Source: Trileptium ribeirensis (lineage: Eukaryota; Nematoda; Enoplea; Enoplida; Thoracostomopsidae). Taken from it: a stretch of DNA of 64,000 nt. Both the position numbers and the translations under genes were made by a program. Below the pieces are notes generated by a model that was not told where the DNA came from, searched no databases, and saw only the letters and a program-made list of their open reading frames with translations. Below are positions 47,165 to 59,748 of this stretch, piece after piece. The stretch is taken from the NCBI GenBank assembly GCA_030248225.1, contig JASANE010028306.1, forward strand, positions 81,808-145,807, read 5' to 3'. Positions within the stretch are counted from its first letter, which is position 1, and each line of letters starts with the position of its first letter.

Positions 47165-47480
47165 GGCTCATATGAAAGCTACAATACTCTAGATGTGCCT
47201 TTTAAAGGTTTTATTCCGATTCGACACTCTTAGGTCCCCCCACAGAGGGTCAAATGGGGTACCCAGGGGATGGACCATTTTCTGGGTCATTTTTGCTTAT
47301 AATTCGTCAACCGTTGAGTCGATTTCAATTATTTTAATATCGAAATATGTGTCCTAGGAAGCTTTATGTATTGGTATATAAATTGTTTTGGTCGGGTCCC
47401 TATGTGGTATGGGGGACTTTAGCAAATTGTCAAATTTCCAAAATTTTGGTCGAGGTGTAGCTATGTAACCACTCCAGCGA
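47165..47480. repeat. Dispersed noncoding repeat, relative of 39640-40030
   Basis: Shares CATATGAAAGCT, the GGGGTACCCAGGGGATGG segment and CAACCGTTGAGTCGATTTC-type wording with other dispersed copies in the window. It is followed by a simple AGATTAGAAATAGAT-rich tract (47490-47540). Confidence 0.35.
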
Positions 47481-48092
47481 TTCGAATGAAATAGATTATA
47501 TAGATTAGAAATAGATTAGATAGAAATGAAAAGATAGAGGCACTGCGGGGCTACCTGCAAGGCGTTAACAGATTTGATGTAGGACCCCTTGGTCAATTGT
47601 TATTTCAGGCCAAACTTGGGCCCAGCTATAGTCATCTGTGACATTACCACTTCTAACGGTATATTAATCGATTTATGGCTCAAAATAAGTTCATATGGGT
47701 TTTCGTGGGTGCTGATTTCAAGCCTTTACTGTATTTAAACGTATCTCTTCGTGTAGGGTAGTTATATCAATGGGTTAGACAAGGCGATTGGTGTAGAACG
47801 GACGAGTGTGATGCGGTCTATGGCAAATTGTATTTATGTTTTCTGTGCTACTGTGCTTTTGTTAAGATTATTATATATACATAGATTACATACATATTGT
47901 TCACGATTCTTAAGCAGTTCTGAGGTGCAGTTAACGCTCTTAGGGTGCGTATTAGATATCTGACTATCAGTTTTGCCGCATCTATGCCTTATTGAACAGC
48001 ACATTAATAAATATTTTTTGGTGAGTTACATCTTTGTTTCGTAACAGGAATATATTTTTAATGAGTTGTTTCACTGTATGTTAACGTTACAG

Positions 48093-48165
48093 CATCTCAT
48101 TTATCCGAATTCATACACTTGGCATGTCGCCAATATTCTAGTTATTATGCTCTTGCAATGTATAG
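48093..48165 (+). other. Candidate coding exon (alpha)
   Basis: A 73-bp interval between an acceptor-like TTAACGTTACAG and a strong donor ATAG|GTAAGTAG. Two frames are open. One reads HLIYPNSYTWHVANILVIML. The other reads SHLSEFIHLACRQYSSYY and ends in phase 2, matching the next candidate exon at 51960. No family is recognised. Confidence 0.25.
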
Positions 48166-48186
48166 GTAAGTAGACATAGTAGCCAG

Positions 48187-48522
48187 TTAGCCTGACACAG
48201 TAATGTCAATAGTAATAATTACAATTTCATTTCCGTTAAAGTTTTTTCCGCTAGTGGCTTGCACGAAATATTTGTCCATTGGATCGTTAAATGTCATTTG
48301 GCACAGTTCGATTTTAGTATGAAAAATAACATTCGCAATTTCCCAGTGTTTAGTGGGCCCCTCACTTCTAAATAGCGTGCTAAGCCTCTGTTTTAAATAA
48401 GGGATTGTTAAAGAGTTTCTTATTAATTTGAATGCAGTGGTTAAATTATGTTTTGGCAAATGTTTAGGACGTTTAAAGTAGAAACTAACTATCGTATCAA
48501 CCAGTCGGGTGCCGTAAGCCAT
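48187..48522 (-). CDS. Unrecognised 111-codon open frame
   Basis: An uninterrupted minus-strand frame starting MAYGTRLVDTIVSFYF with fairly ordinary amino-acid composition. A GAA|GTGAGG donor-like site lies inside (about 48361). An upstream ATG in another frame would give a short signal-like peptide (MMILFSVFTWL). No homology is recognised and neither reading is compelling, so it may be chance. Confidence 0.15.
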   Translation of the reverse strand: MAYGTRLVDTIVSFYFKRPKHLPKHNLTTAFKLIRNSLTIPYLKQRLSTLFRSEGPTKHWEIANVIFHTKIELCQMTFNDPMDKYFVQATSGKNFNGNEIVIITIDITVSG

Positions 48523-48599
48523 GTAAAAACGCTGAATAGAATCATCATTGTGGCGGTGATGATTTTAGGACCATCTGTGGGCTGTGGTAGCGGCGTTTT

Positions 48600-51480
48600 T
48601 CATCGCAATGACAAAAACTGCTATAAGAAAACCGTCTACATATATTTGATATAAAAGGGTGATAAATGATAAAACATGCCGACGAAGAGACTGGTTGAAA
48701 TTGAAAAACAGGGCTGAAGCCGTCTTCTCTGTTTGTTGCGCGTTTTTTTGATTCGAACCTAAATACTCTTATAAGTAAAGTAGTAAGATTTTGTGTCATT
48801 TCTCTATGGAGTGATGGCGTTTTGGAACATGATTGATTTGACGGAGCAAAACCGGACGACATAAATCAGCAAAATTCGGCTTCATTGTCGAGAGCGACTA
48901 TTTTGAATAAGAGTACATACACGAAATGAAGACGACGACGACGATGGAATTCTTTTCCCATCGGTTCATTTATTATAGTTTGTGTGTGTTCGCCCACCCC
49001 AAACCAGTTTCAACAATGTTTGCAAGAAATAACCGTCCATGATTTTATAATAATAATAATAATTGATTGAATCAAACTACAAATCAAATGGTGCAATTCG
49101 CTGCACTTTGTTGTCCTAAGCCAAAATACTAAAAATACAGCCTCGTTGTGTAGGTTGCGAGCAACGCAGATAACAAAGCCAACTCTAATTATCAAAGTTT
49201 TCTCATAGGAACAAAGTTTGGTCTGATGCTAAAAACACGACATCCGCTTGTGGCAGTGGTGGTGCGAGAATCAGTGGATTGAAGTTAAAACTTTGGCTCA
49301 GGCAGAACTTAGTGATACAACAACGCACCAACTTGATACTGTGAAGAAATCATTTCGGTATTTGAATTTTGCTTGATATAGGTATATATATGCGCCTTAA
49401 AGGGATAAAGTAATCATTGGTAGAGAACTCGACACTTAGCGTTATAAATTGACTTTAGTGCGTCTTCAATGTATAATGGGCATTAACATCTTTTTTTCGA
49501 CCAGAAAAACATTCATTGATCCTATTTGTAACCAGGTTTGAAAAGTTAAATAAAATTGTGCTAGTAGAGCAAGCCAGGTGCCAATTACATAAAAGTGGTA
49601 ACCCTAACCCCACGTTTAGGTGAGTCTTATCTTCAGTTTGTATTGGTGGAAAATTTTGCGCTCTTGTGGATTAGCCTATGCTCAGAATCAGGCTTACGAT
49701 TAGGTAATGTTTTAGGCCATTAAGCAGGGTGGTACAATGTAACCTCGATATGGCGGGATCGGACTGGACTGTTTCAAACAACCGTCGACACAGTACGAAG
49801 ATCTAACATAGAATCCGGGTCGACCTGACCAGCCCAGACGCAGTCCAAAATTATTAGCTATAAATATATATGCCTGTATGCTCGATGGTCAAAAATTTAC
49901 AATTTATAAAATCTCGTAACTTATTGTGGTCTGCTATAATCATCGGGGTTCCGACAAGACCTGTCAAATAGTGGTCGGAAATTCGGCGTCTTATTAAAAT
50001 CGGCGAAAAATTCTTCAAAATCAAGGGGCCGGCGGACGCCAATAGCGGTTTCAGTAGGTCCGTTTGGTGTCTCGTCTACCACTTCCCACGTATTACGGAA
50101 GCCCGGCAACAGTATCGAAATCATACCATATGTTTCGCACAGATGTGGCTATGCTGCGTCCGCTGCTTCTGAGACTCACTTAATCGTTCGAAATTACCTC
50201 CAAGCGCACAGCTAATTTTCCACGTTAAAATCATTGCTATAAATCTAATTTCTCTCTGTGTCCCGGAATTTTGGCCTCGCAAAAATACGGAAGCCAAATA
50301 TGTCTGTCTATTGAATTACCATGATGATTTAAACGAGTTTTTCGCTGATAGACTAATTATTCTGGCTGTTGACCAAGTTAATACAAAACTCTTCTGGCAT
50401 TATGTACTCACAATTTATTCTGATTATTAGAGGAGCTGTTTCGGAGCAGTTTGCAAGTGCTACAGTGCCCGGGTACCGGGTTTGCTTGGAACTGAGAATA
50501 TATATTTATTACGTGGAATTGCAAAAATTTAAGGCATTGACAATTTTCATTTTTATTTGGATAACTTATTTGGAAAAAACCTATTGTCTACAAAATAATT
50601 TCTAGCGTTACATCGGCTGCAGCCGTTGTAAAATTCCTACTGGTGTAATCCCGTAGCCTAATGTCAACTTTTTTCGCTTAAACAATGCAATCTAACTAAA
50701 ATAGTTTTTATTTGAGGTGTAGACGGCTATTATAGCTATTTTCATACGTCGAAGCAACTTGTGGTTATAGGTAGATTTAGCCACCGAGTGTATACTCTTA
50801 ATTTGTATCTTGGGCTCACAAACGTTTGATTTTTATTCCATGAAACTTGGTACTAATGTCAAGATCCCCCCACAAGTTATGATGTGACTGCACTTGAGAG
50901 GAGAGCACTTGACGTGATCCGCGTGCGATACCCCTTAACATACGGCGTTAAGCGGTTCAGCTGTGTAAAATGTAAGCGTCGATGTGATTTGTCTCTATGA
51001 CAGCAATGAAGCATCTGAAAGTTTTTGGTGATGTGGATATTGTGTAGATAATACAATTTTGTTCACAATTATTGCTTAGGAAAAAAATGTGCACTATTAA
51101 TGAAAACTCGCTGCGTTTCGTGACCTATATTGTAAGCCAGACATATAAAGAGTATATAATCGATTTTTTACCAAGAACAATAGTGCGCATCGGCAGACAG
51201 TTTGGGCATAGTGTGCTCTGCTTGTGGCTGGTACGTCTGGCCGGGCAACATAGTCATGCAACTAATATTTTAAACTTTAGTCTGAGAACAATGCATAGAT
51301 GCTTTTTTGCTTTGGCGAACTAAACGAAAAAGAAACATGGAATCGGATCGACGCTTTTGTACGCGGGATTGACTACTTTTTGAGCTAAGAAATAGGAAAA
51401 AGCAGGACGAATACTATTAATCCTTACGCACATTGTGCGCGGTGCTGTAAGATTTCTGAAGTTACACCATAGATTTCGAA
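48600..51480. other. No recognisable gene
   Basis: AT-rich with microsatellites (GACGAC near 48930, TAATAA near 49047). No exon with paired splice sites was identified. Confidence 0.35.
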
Positions 51481-51959
51481 GCATTCATGGGCCAGGTCCG
51501 AGGTTCCAGGGTATAGATTTTTTGGCACTTATTTTACCAATTTTCCCACAATTTCGCCCTATTTTTCTATAATTTCATTCTCTTAGGCGCATGGAGGGAT
51601 CAGGCTACTTGCCAGGAGGGTCGGAGACAGCCATAGGGGGAGGATCCTACCCTCAGTTGGCAGTGGACGTCAAATAATGGCCCTGTCCTCCCATGGAGCA
51701 TGTATGTTTCGAAGGTCCGTCAGCTTAGGGGCTGGAAAATTTCGGTTTGAGGGGGCTCCTACCCTTGGAGGTAGCCCTTTATCGACACCTATTGGCTACA
51801 TCAACATGTTCATACTGTGTCTGCTGACGGTGCTGGGAATATACAAGTACTTGTCTCTAAATACAAGTGTCAAGAGTACGCTACGGAGGGACGGAATTGT
51901 AATGTTGAACCATGTGCTTGATGTTACGGGTGTTGTCAATCAGCGTCCCTTATTTCTAG

Positions 51960-52014
51960 GGTGGGGTCAAACTACGTTTCTGAGGTGCCGCCCCAAGATT
52001 TTCGGCATAATAAG
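51960..52014 (+). other. Candidate coding micro-exon (beta)
   Basis: 55 bp between a good pyrimidine-rich acceptor CCCTTATTTCTAG and donor ATAAG|GTAAGG. In the frame needed by the neighbouring candidates it reads VGSNYVSEVPPQDFRHNK, entering with one base of a codon and leaving in phase 0. No family is recognised. Confidence 0.28.
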
Positions 52015-55000
52015 GTAAGGTCGCGAAAATTACTATTTATAAGCACAGTGTTCGGTATTGGTGAGCAAATTTCGGTGGTCATTAACATACATTTTGCATA
52101 TATTAAAACCCTCATTTACTTAAATTTGTTGAAAACTGCTCCAAATCGGCACAAAAGATATATCTTAAAGATTTTATTGGTCGTGAGTTTATCGTTAGTT
52201 TCGGTAATCCTTCCTACAGACTAAGTTTTGTATGTCTATAAAACACGTTTGGATGTACGACAATTATTGTTTAAAACCATAAACTACAATTTTTGACCAG
52301 GACATATGTGTTAACGGACTATTTTTTACAAGTTCGAACGCTCACATTTGAAGGATCCAAGTGTTTTGAGGAATAAAATTAAGTTGTCTACTAAGCTATT
52401 CTTGAGGCCTAAAATAAGCTAATAGCATTGACTTAGCAATGAGGGTAGGGATCGTTCCGTTTGAATCCTTAATGATACTGAGGACCAAAATTTAAAATAT
52501 GTATTAAAATCATTCATGTGGCCTTAAGCGAGAATAGTTTAATAGCGTTGGCTTAGCAATGAGCGGCGAAGCCGGTTAACAGTAGTATCGTTTCGCCCGA
52601 CTGCACAAACTACAGCCAAGTAAAGTATTGGCGTTACCATAAACAATGCGTTGCATACGAGCACAACGCGTACTTATGGTTCAGTGGCACGTTAATTGCA
52701 TTAAAATAAAAGAACATTGGTATGTTTTTAGTTTTGGTCCGAGCGACAAAAAATTACTCGAAACCTTGTTATAAGGCACTAAAATTTGTCACCGTTATAG
52801 TAAACCATTATGTAATTCGTTGCGGGCAAGTGGAGCTATACTCTAAAGGTTTGGATCCACTAAGGTCTCAAATTTGCACAAACTGTTGCAGCGTGTATAT
52901 ACACCGGATTTAGCAGCCATGATTTATGTTATTAGTCTGCATTTTCGTTTTAAAACAAAAAGGTTCCAATGCTATTATCTTTTGCACGACGGCTTTTACT
53001 TAGGCAAAAATCAAATGTGAATTGGGATTGCGTTATGCTGCTTCAGGTAACTTAACATGAATGGTGTGTGTTCCGTTCTACTTGTCTGAGGGGTTCACAT
53101 TTTGGAAATGCTGACAAAAATCTGTCATTTTGATACTTGCGGGTGCAAATATCTCTAGGCAAGGCGCAGTGCCCAAATCCTGATTTTTAGTTTCGTAAAT
53201 GTTGATGTTGATTCTGAAGGGTGGTTTTTTTGGCGTGATGTAGTTAAGCAGAATGTTTTCCATTATTATACCTGATCATCCGAAAAGACCAGATTTTAAA
53301 ATTTATAGATATATTTGTTGCATTCTTTGTAACCTAAATAATTTCGTCTGGCCGAAATTCCATTATTTCAGAAAATTTCTATGTTTAAGGGGTTAAGTTT
53401 TTCTTGATTTTAGCCACATAAATTTATTTGCAAGAAACCTCGTCTTATCGCATAGGTTGATTAATATAGCGCCTTTGAATTTATTCATGTCAATATGTAT
53501 AGCAACTCTGTTAGACTACCTGTATCATTCTTTGCAGTTGAAAACTATTGAAAACGCAAGTAATGGATGGAACTTGAAGAATTAGTATGAAAGTGTTGGG
53601 TTGGCCGAAAACTTTGCAATAGTTAAAGCATGCCATATACAGTTTTCATTGCTGCACTGTAAAATCATTGAGCCAAATGGGCTTACGCTGAACCAAATTT
53701 GACTCTATGATTATTAGAGTGTAAGTAAATGTATCAGAAAACAATTCTGTGCATATACATAATCTATTAATGCAATAACCACAAACCCAAATATAGACAC
53801 GAGCTTAATAAACATAGTATGTTTGGTTTTATTATTATGGAAGATTCTGTGTTCGGCCTCTTTCAAACAACAAGTATGTTGACGTAGCCCGCGTGCGTGA
53901 CTAAAGTAATGATTAAGAACTGACGACTCACTCATACGTCATGAGTATGCCTATATATAGTTACTCGGAACCATACTGATTCAACTGAACTGATAGCCAT
54001 ATACGAGATTAAATTAAGTGACAGGATCGTGTAATTTGGGACTCTTAAAATACATACGACACTTCCGTTGTGTTGTGTTTAACATTTTGTGTGTATTTCT
54101 TTTATAATATATATACATATCGTAGTACGTAATAATTGTCTCCGATCATCGCCTATTCGTATTTGGAGGTTTCCGTTTGTTTTAGCCGCGCTTGAAATTC
54201 GTTGGCAACAGTGGCCTTTAATGATCGTTTTGAGCCACTGTAATGTCTGTTTGCGGTTTATTAAAATGTAGATAATACTAAATAAAATGCATAAAACTAA
54301 ATAAATAATTCTAAAGCAGCGTAAAAATTGGTTGTAGCTCTAGCTATGTAATTAACATGACGAAAGATAGATTATTGTCAGCTTGAAACTTTGTTGCTTT
54401 CTTTAAAAGTTTTGCAATATTAAAACTAGCGAGATCATCAACGTCATATTCAGACAGTGAGATCTTAAAAATTACTCTAGCTGGGAATTAAGGCAAAATA
54501 TGAAAAATAAACTGTTTTCAAAGCACTCAATGTTTTTCGCAGCTCAGTATTTTTTAAATATTACTAATGCTGTTTATGTAGCAACACTGAAAAAATTTAC
54601 AGAAGTTTGTGGGACAAAATGTTCTGTCAATATAGTAAGCACGAAGTTTCAAACTGCAGTTCCTAGTGAGGGTTATATTTAACACTCATTCTCTTGGACT
54701 CAAGAAATGGTTTTCTTATTGCATATAGATTTCAAAAATCCAATTTTCAAATTTTCTTCTACATATTCATTATTTCAAAAATGTCTGTATTATTTGTTAT
54801 GCTGATACGAATTACTAACATAACATCCACCAACTTTAACCTAATATTTCGGATCAAAATACTACAAAAAATTTGGTTGAAACTCTACTTTGATATAAAA
54901 TTAAGCGTTGTTTTCAAAAATCGCACCAAAGCCGCTTTAATTTTCCGGAAAAAAATTATCACCTATTAAATATCGCGAAAAATATTTACAAATTGCATAT

Positions 55001-56240
55001 TTAGAAATTGCAACCATGTCGTTGTTTTCAGCATAGCTTTTTAAGTATATACTACTAATGTTTATGTAGCAGCTATAAAAACTGATATTAAAAAAATTAA
55101 GTCATTCGTCAATTTACGAAATGCGTTTCGTAGCTAGTCACCGTTCAATAAACTGTGTTGCTTTATATTGGATTGCTTGAAAACTGAAATACAGAAATCA
55201 TATAAACCGTAGAGAAGTGAGCCCGACCAGTTGAATTGCTGCAGTGGATACTATTTACAAATGCTATAAATATTAATTATCAATGAACGAAACGGGTTAT
55301 TACAAATAAAGTTGAGATCATTGCTAAAGAGAATCAATCAGTTTGACATCATCCAGCTCGCCGTGGATTTCTAGACTGGCTGGCTGCAGCACGCCAGCCA
55401 TCGGGAACTATGCAGCGCTATTAAAGTTCTCAATATTATTTGGTTACATTATTATTCGGAATGAGAGAATTGGAAACATGGGTTTTATTTAGTCCATCTC
55501 GTCAATGGTGCAATTTAGTGGTAGTTAGTAGTTGGAGTTGAGTTGTCGTCCGGCGATTAATACGAAATGACGACGAAAGTGAAAGAGCTTTTCTTGTCTA
55601 TCAAATTAGGTTATAAGGTCGGCGGAAGTTGTGTATGGCTATGCACAGGGAGGTTTAAAGCTTTGGGGGTGGGGTGGGAAAGGTGATTGTCCTTGTGTCT
55701 TCGAGCATGTGAACACAAAGTTATCTTGTTTAGTGTACACAGTGGGGATGCCTTATTTTTGGACGCCCTGTGACAATAAGCTCTGAAGCTGTTGTGCTAG
55801 GCAAGGGTCTGTTGTTATTGCTGTTGATGTTGGCAGTCATACTTTGAGTCAGTCAGCCGCGGTTTTGCGATTTTGCATTCTTGTTTTGTCTTGTGTTGCA
55901 TGTCGTCGGTCTCGCTTCTTTAATGGCTATTTTGACCGAGTGAAATTGTCGCGGAACTCTAATCGGTTCTGGTCTAATTGTAGTACAACTATTACATTAT
56001 CTTATGTATTGCGATTGATGTTGACAGCGAGCTGAAATATTTGTTCGTGACCGAAAATTGAACGAATGTGAGTCATTTTATGAGAGCTATCCTGATTGAC
56101 AATTATTATAGATTGAGAATGAAACAATATTGTTTGTGTTCTGACTTCGTGTGTGCATATAAAAGGCACAATGAGTATACTATATACCTATGTGTATAGT
56201 ATGATTTGACTATACATATATGATATATATATACATGGGC
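52015..56240. other. Long noncoding stretch
   Basis: AT-rich, no supported gene. ATACTTATTAAT-type low complexity is common, and short open frames at 54.5-55.0 kb are Ile/Phe/Lys-rich, as expected of AT-rich noncoding DNA. If the candidate plus-strand exons are one gene this would be intron. Confidence 0.35.
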
Positions 56241-56243
56241 ATG

Positions 56244-56312
56244 GATCGTAATCGGTGGGTGATACCCTGGGCCTAGATCGTAATCGGTGGGTGATACCCT
56301 GGGCCTAGATCG
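56244..56312 (+). repeat. 32-bp tandem repeat, two copies
   Basis: GATCGTAATCGGTGGGTGAT followed by ACCCTGGGCCTA occurs at 56244 and again at 56276, with the start of a third copy (GATCGG). Confidence 0.85.
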
Positions 56313-56689
56313 GTCTGTCAGGCCCTAAATCAATTCCAAATTTTAGGCCGGGTCGGTATTATAGTTAGGTTCAGCCTGCCCAGGTCAGACAAGAGTTTAA
56401 CGTAATAAAAATTTGCACGCCCGAGCGTTGCTCTATAAAGATTCAGCAAATTACAGTTGTAGCATCCAAATACATGTAATACATTTTCACACATGCGAGT
56501 AATACATTAAATACGTCGCTTACTGCAGAAGATGTCGAGACGAACATTATGAATAGTGCCTCAGCCTGATGATTAAATTAAGTCAGCCAGGCTCGGTTAG
56601 TCACCATACTGTTACAATTGGGCGGCATCTATCATAGTAAAAATGTAAGAGTAATGTTAGCGGCTGCAGCAGCCGGCTATGGTTGTAAG

Positions 56690-58085
56690 AACTTTGGGTC
56701 TTCTCGGTTAGATCCCCCAGCCCGAAATTGGTCAACTTTTAAGAAACATCGCCAATTTTAGTTACATTCTACTCAGCCCCGACGAGTTTGTTGTTCGGAA
56801 AATATCTATTTCAACCACTTTTATGACATTTGATTTTGTATTCTCACTGGGGTTTCTGGGTTTTTTGGTGTTTCCACTTATGTGAAATCATAAACCTAAC
56901 TCGTTAACGCATGAACTTATTGCGCTAATTTTTCCACCGGTAGCGTAACATTGACTAACATATCGATCGAATGATAAATCATACATTTACCGATAAATTT
57001 TTTTTTGGAAAATTTTGGCTATCAATGAATTCCATTGAGATCACAAAAATCTGAAAAAACTTTAGTCATAAATGTGTTCAATGATGATATTTTCTGAACC
57101 AACTCGCTTGTCGTCCTGAGTGCTATAGTGCTAGAATTATCGCTGTATTTTCAAAGCTGACCAATTTCGGCCTTGGGGTCTAGCCGAAAATACCCGAATT
57201 TTTTTATATATTCAAAGGAAACTTATATACTTTTTAGCTATGTGGAAATTCTATTTGCTTTTGTGTATAATTGCTGTAAAAGTTTTAGGTGTTCTTTTCC
57301 ATTATCCCCCAGCCAGAATTTGGTCGATTTTGAATATGCAGAGCTAATTTTAGTATTAATCTATTCAGCTCGATGGGGCGGTTCAGAAAATACTCGTTTT
57401 ACCCACATCCCTGAAAAAAATTCCGACTTTGAGGTCCAAGTGGTCCTTGGGAACCCAAAAATTTTTTCTTCGAATTATGGCCATTACTTGCACCATTCGA
57501 CTCATATTGATGAGAGAAATCTACTGGTGTGTATTTTATTGAAATCTTCTCCACTGTTAGAAAGTTATGAGGGTCCAAGTAACCCTGAGTGGCGAAAATG
57601 AAATGCAGCCCATGCCGTTCCTGATATACTACGCCTAAACCTTAGTCTTAGCCTAAGCTAAGGCATTTATATCAGACATACACTAAGTCTAAGCCTAAGT
57701 CGGGGGGCTACCGCCCCCCCAAACGCCCCGCTCTAAGCTATTTTTTTCTAACGTTATAACGTACCTCAGGGTTACTTGAACCTCATAACTTTCCAACGGT
57801 GGCGTAGATTTCAATAAAATACACACCAGTAGATTTCCCTCATCAATCCGAATCGAATACTGCCAATAAAACCATATCCCGAAGAACAAATTTGTGGGTT
57901 CCCAAGGGGGACCATTGGGACCTCACAAATCGAAAAAAAAAGATTTTTTCAGGGATGTAGGTAAAATGAGTATTTTCTGAACCGTCTCATCGAACTGAAT
58001 CGATTAATACCAAAATCAACTCCGTATCTTCAAAATTGATCAAATTCGGGCTAGGGGATAATAGAAAAGAACCGTTTTATGTAGC
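56690..58085. repeat. Alternating inverted-repeat cluster
   Basis: Four related segments in alternating orientation: about 56695-56890 (+), 57020-57190 (-), 57286-57597 (+) and 57763-58080 (-). The last pair are long imperfect inverted copies (about 310 bp). Matching landmarks are AAATCTACTGGTGTGTATTT, GGTTCAGAAAATACTC and CAAGTAACCCTGAG against their complements. The ~165-bp spacer holds the telomere-like GCCTAAG tract and a CGGGGGGCTACCGCCCCCC hairpin. A transcript crossing it would fold into a long hairpin. It resembles foldback-type elements, but no ends or target duplications are defined. Confidence 0.8.
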
Positions 58086-59200
58086 ATTAGAATACATATG
58101 TATATATAATATGAACTTATACTTGAATTTAAAGCTGGAGAGCTTGGCGGAATCGTCCGCCTAACCTATCTCTATATGAGTCGTCGCCAAAATTGAGACG
58201 ACTCGTCATACATGATGGTTTAGATAAATTTCACAGGGGTCGCCACTGCTCTAACCCTCCTGCTTCCCCGACAGTAAATTTGTGGGTACGGGCTTGGGAC
58301 AGGCTAAAATCGATTGAAACCAGACACAGTTAAATGGCTAAGATCAAAGAGCATTGTGATTATTCGAAAAGCCATTTGTATGGAAAACGTGCTCTAAGAA
58401 CTTCATAACCTGTATACGTTTCTGCGTCAGAAAAGTATATGTATATTTGGTTAAAGACAGACAGCAGCTCGTATGTTTTGCACGGCGCCTTAGTCAGCTG
58501 TTGATTATTACTGTGAATTTGCGACATAATTAAAAACAAAGCATCATTCGTTTGTCATTCTTCTGAATAACGTACTATCCACAGCATAACGTTGGCTGCC
58601 TTCAAGGAATATTCATATTTCAAGTAATATTCAAACTCGTATATCGAGAATCTATGTCAGGATATATATAGAAATTAAAATATATTGGTCACAGGGCAAT
58701 TTGATTGGGAACGGACTGCGTAGCTGCCGATAATCTTGCTGTATATAGAGGACAATCCACGAAACAGAAATGATGCTTATCCATTATTTAATCAAATTTT
58801 CCAGGAGTCCATAGTAGAAACTCGAACAAAGTAGCTACTACATGTTCTAGTTGTTATGTGGGATCTCAACTCGAATTTTCATTTAAGCGTAGTCATGTTT
58901 TGGTTTGAAAATGGGCGTTTTACTCCTCATTCCGACCAGTCTTATACTCTCTGCAAGTGGACATTTGAACTTTAACGCGGCGCTTCTATCCCAAATTATC
59001 GCTATAGACCCAAATGCTACTTGATTTGGGCTGAAACGAATGTATTTGATTACCTGTTCATCAGTGAAGCGGTATGCAAATGGTTCTTCTATATCTGAGG
59101 AACAGATGTGGACCTCATTAGATATACAGTATTGTATGACTGAGTGCGACGCTCAAGCAATTTGTCACACGTCCACATGCACCAGGGAATCTGCGACGGG
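58086..59200. other. No recognisable feature
   Basis: AT-rich spacer without gene or repeat signals. Confidence 0.4.
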
Positions 59201-59202
59201 GG

Positions 59203-59395
59203 CAAGCTAAAACAAAACACATTTGGGACAAGCTAAGCTGAAACACATGTGGAGAGGCAACCTATGATGAAAAATCTTAGGGAAGCTTAGATAAAAACAT
59301 CTAGGGGAAAACTACGATAAACACATCTTGGGAGGGTCAAGCTACATAATATAAAACGCATCTGTGGATGGGTAAGCTAAGATAAACAGGTAGTA
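59203..59395 (+). repeat. Degenerate minisatellite
   Basis: Five or six loose copies of a ~30-45-bp unit resembling CAAGCTAAGATAAACACATC followed by TGGGGAGG. Well-kept parts are AAGCTAAGCTGAAACACATG, ACGATAAACACATCTTGGGA and TAAGCTAAGATAAAC. Confidence 0.6.
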
Positions 59396-59585
59396 AAGTT
59401 TCGCCCCTAGAATGCAGTAGGTCATTACTAAATAAAAAGCGTCACTTGCGGGTTTTTGCCTGGAGCGGGGCGCAACGAAAGGCGTGCCATTCCAGCTGTA
59501 TCTAGGGGGTGGGGGCTGCCCCATGTTCCCGGGTTCCGGACAGTCTATTAATTGTTGTAGATATAAATAAATCATTTTGTTTCAG

Positions 59586-59748
59586 GATTTGCAAACAGCA
59601 AACCCTAGCCGTGTTGAATTTCACAATTTTGACGTCGGGAATATCTCGAAGAGCGACTATAGCAGTAGAGCACGGAATTCGCCTAGCTTTTTCGATAATT
59701 TGTTAAAGAGCTTTCATGAACCTGAGCGCGATGAATGCCCTCGGAGAG
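59586..59748 (+). other. Candidate coding exon (gamma)
   Basis: 163 bp between a strong acceptor TTTTGTTTCAG and donor GAGAG|GTGTGT. It reads DLQTANPSRVEFHNFDVGNI and then SKSDYSSRARNSPSFFDNLL..., a Ser/Asn/Asp-rich hydrophilic peptide with codon use less AT-biased than its surroundings. Entry is phase 0 and exit phase 1, or phase 2 if the donor two dinucleotides on is used. It may be part of a cytoplasmic or linker region. No family is recognised. Confidence 0.38.

Noticed and set aside
57173..57601. 142-codon plus-strand frame
   Set aside because: It is one arm of the inverted-repeat cluster, and the opposite arm gives an open frame on the other strand for the same reason.
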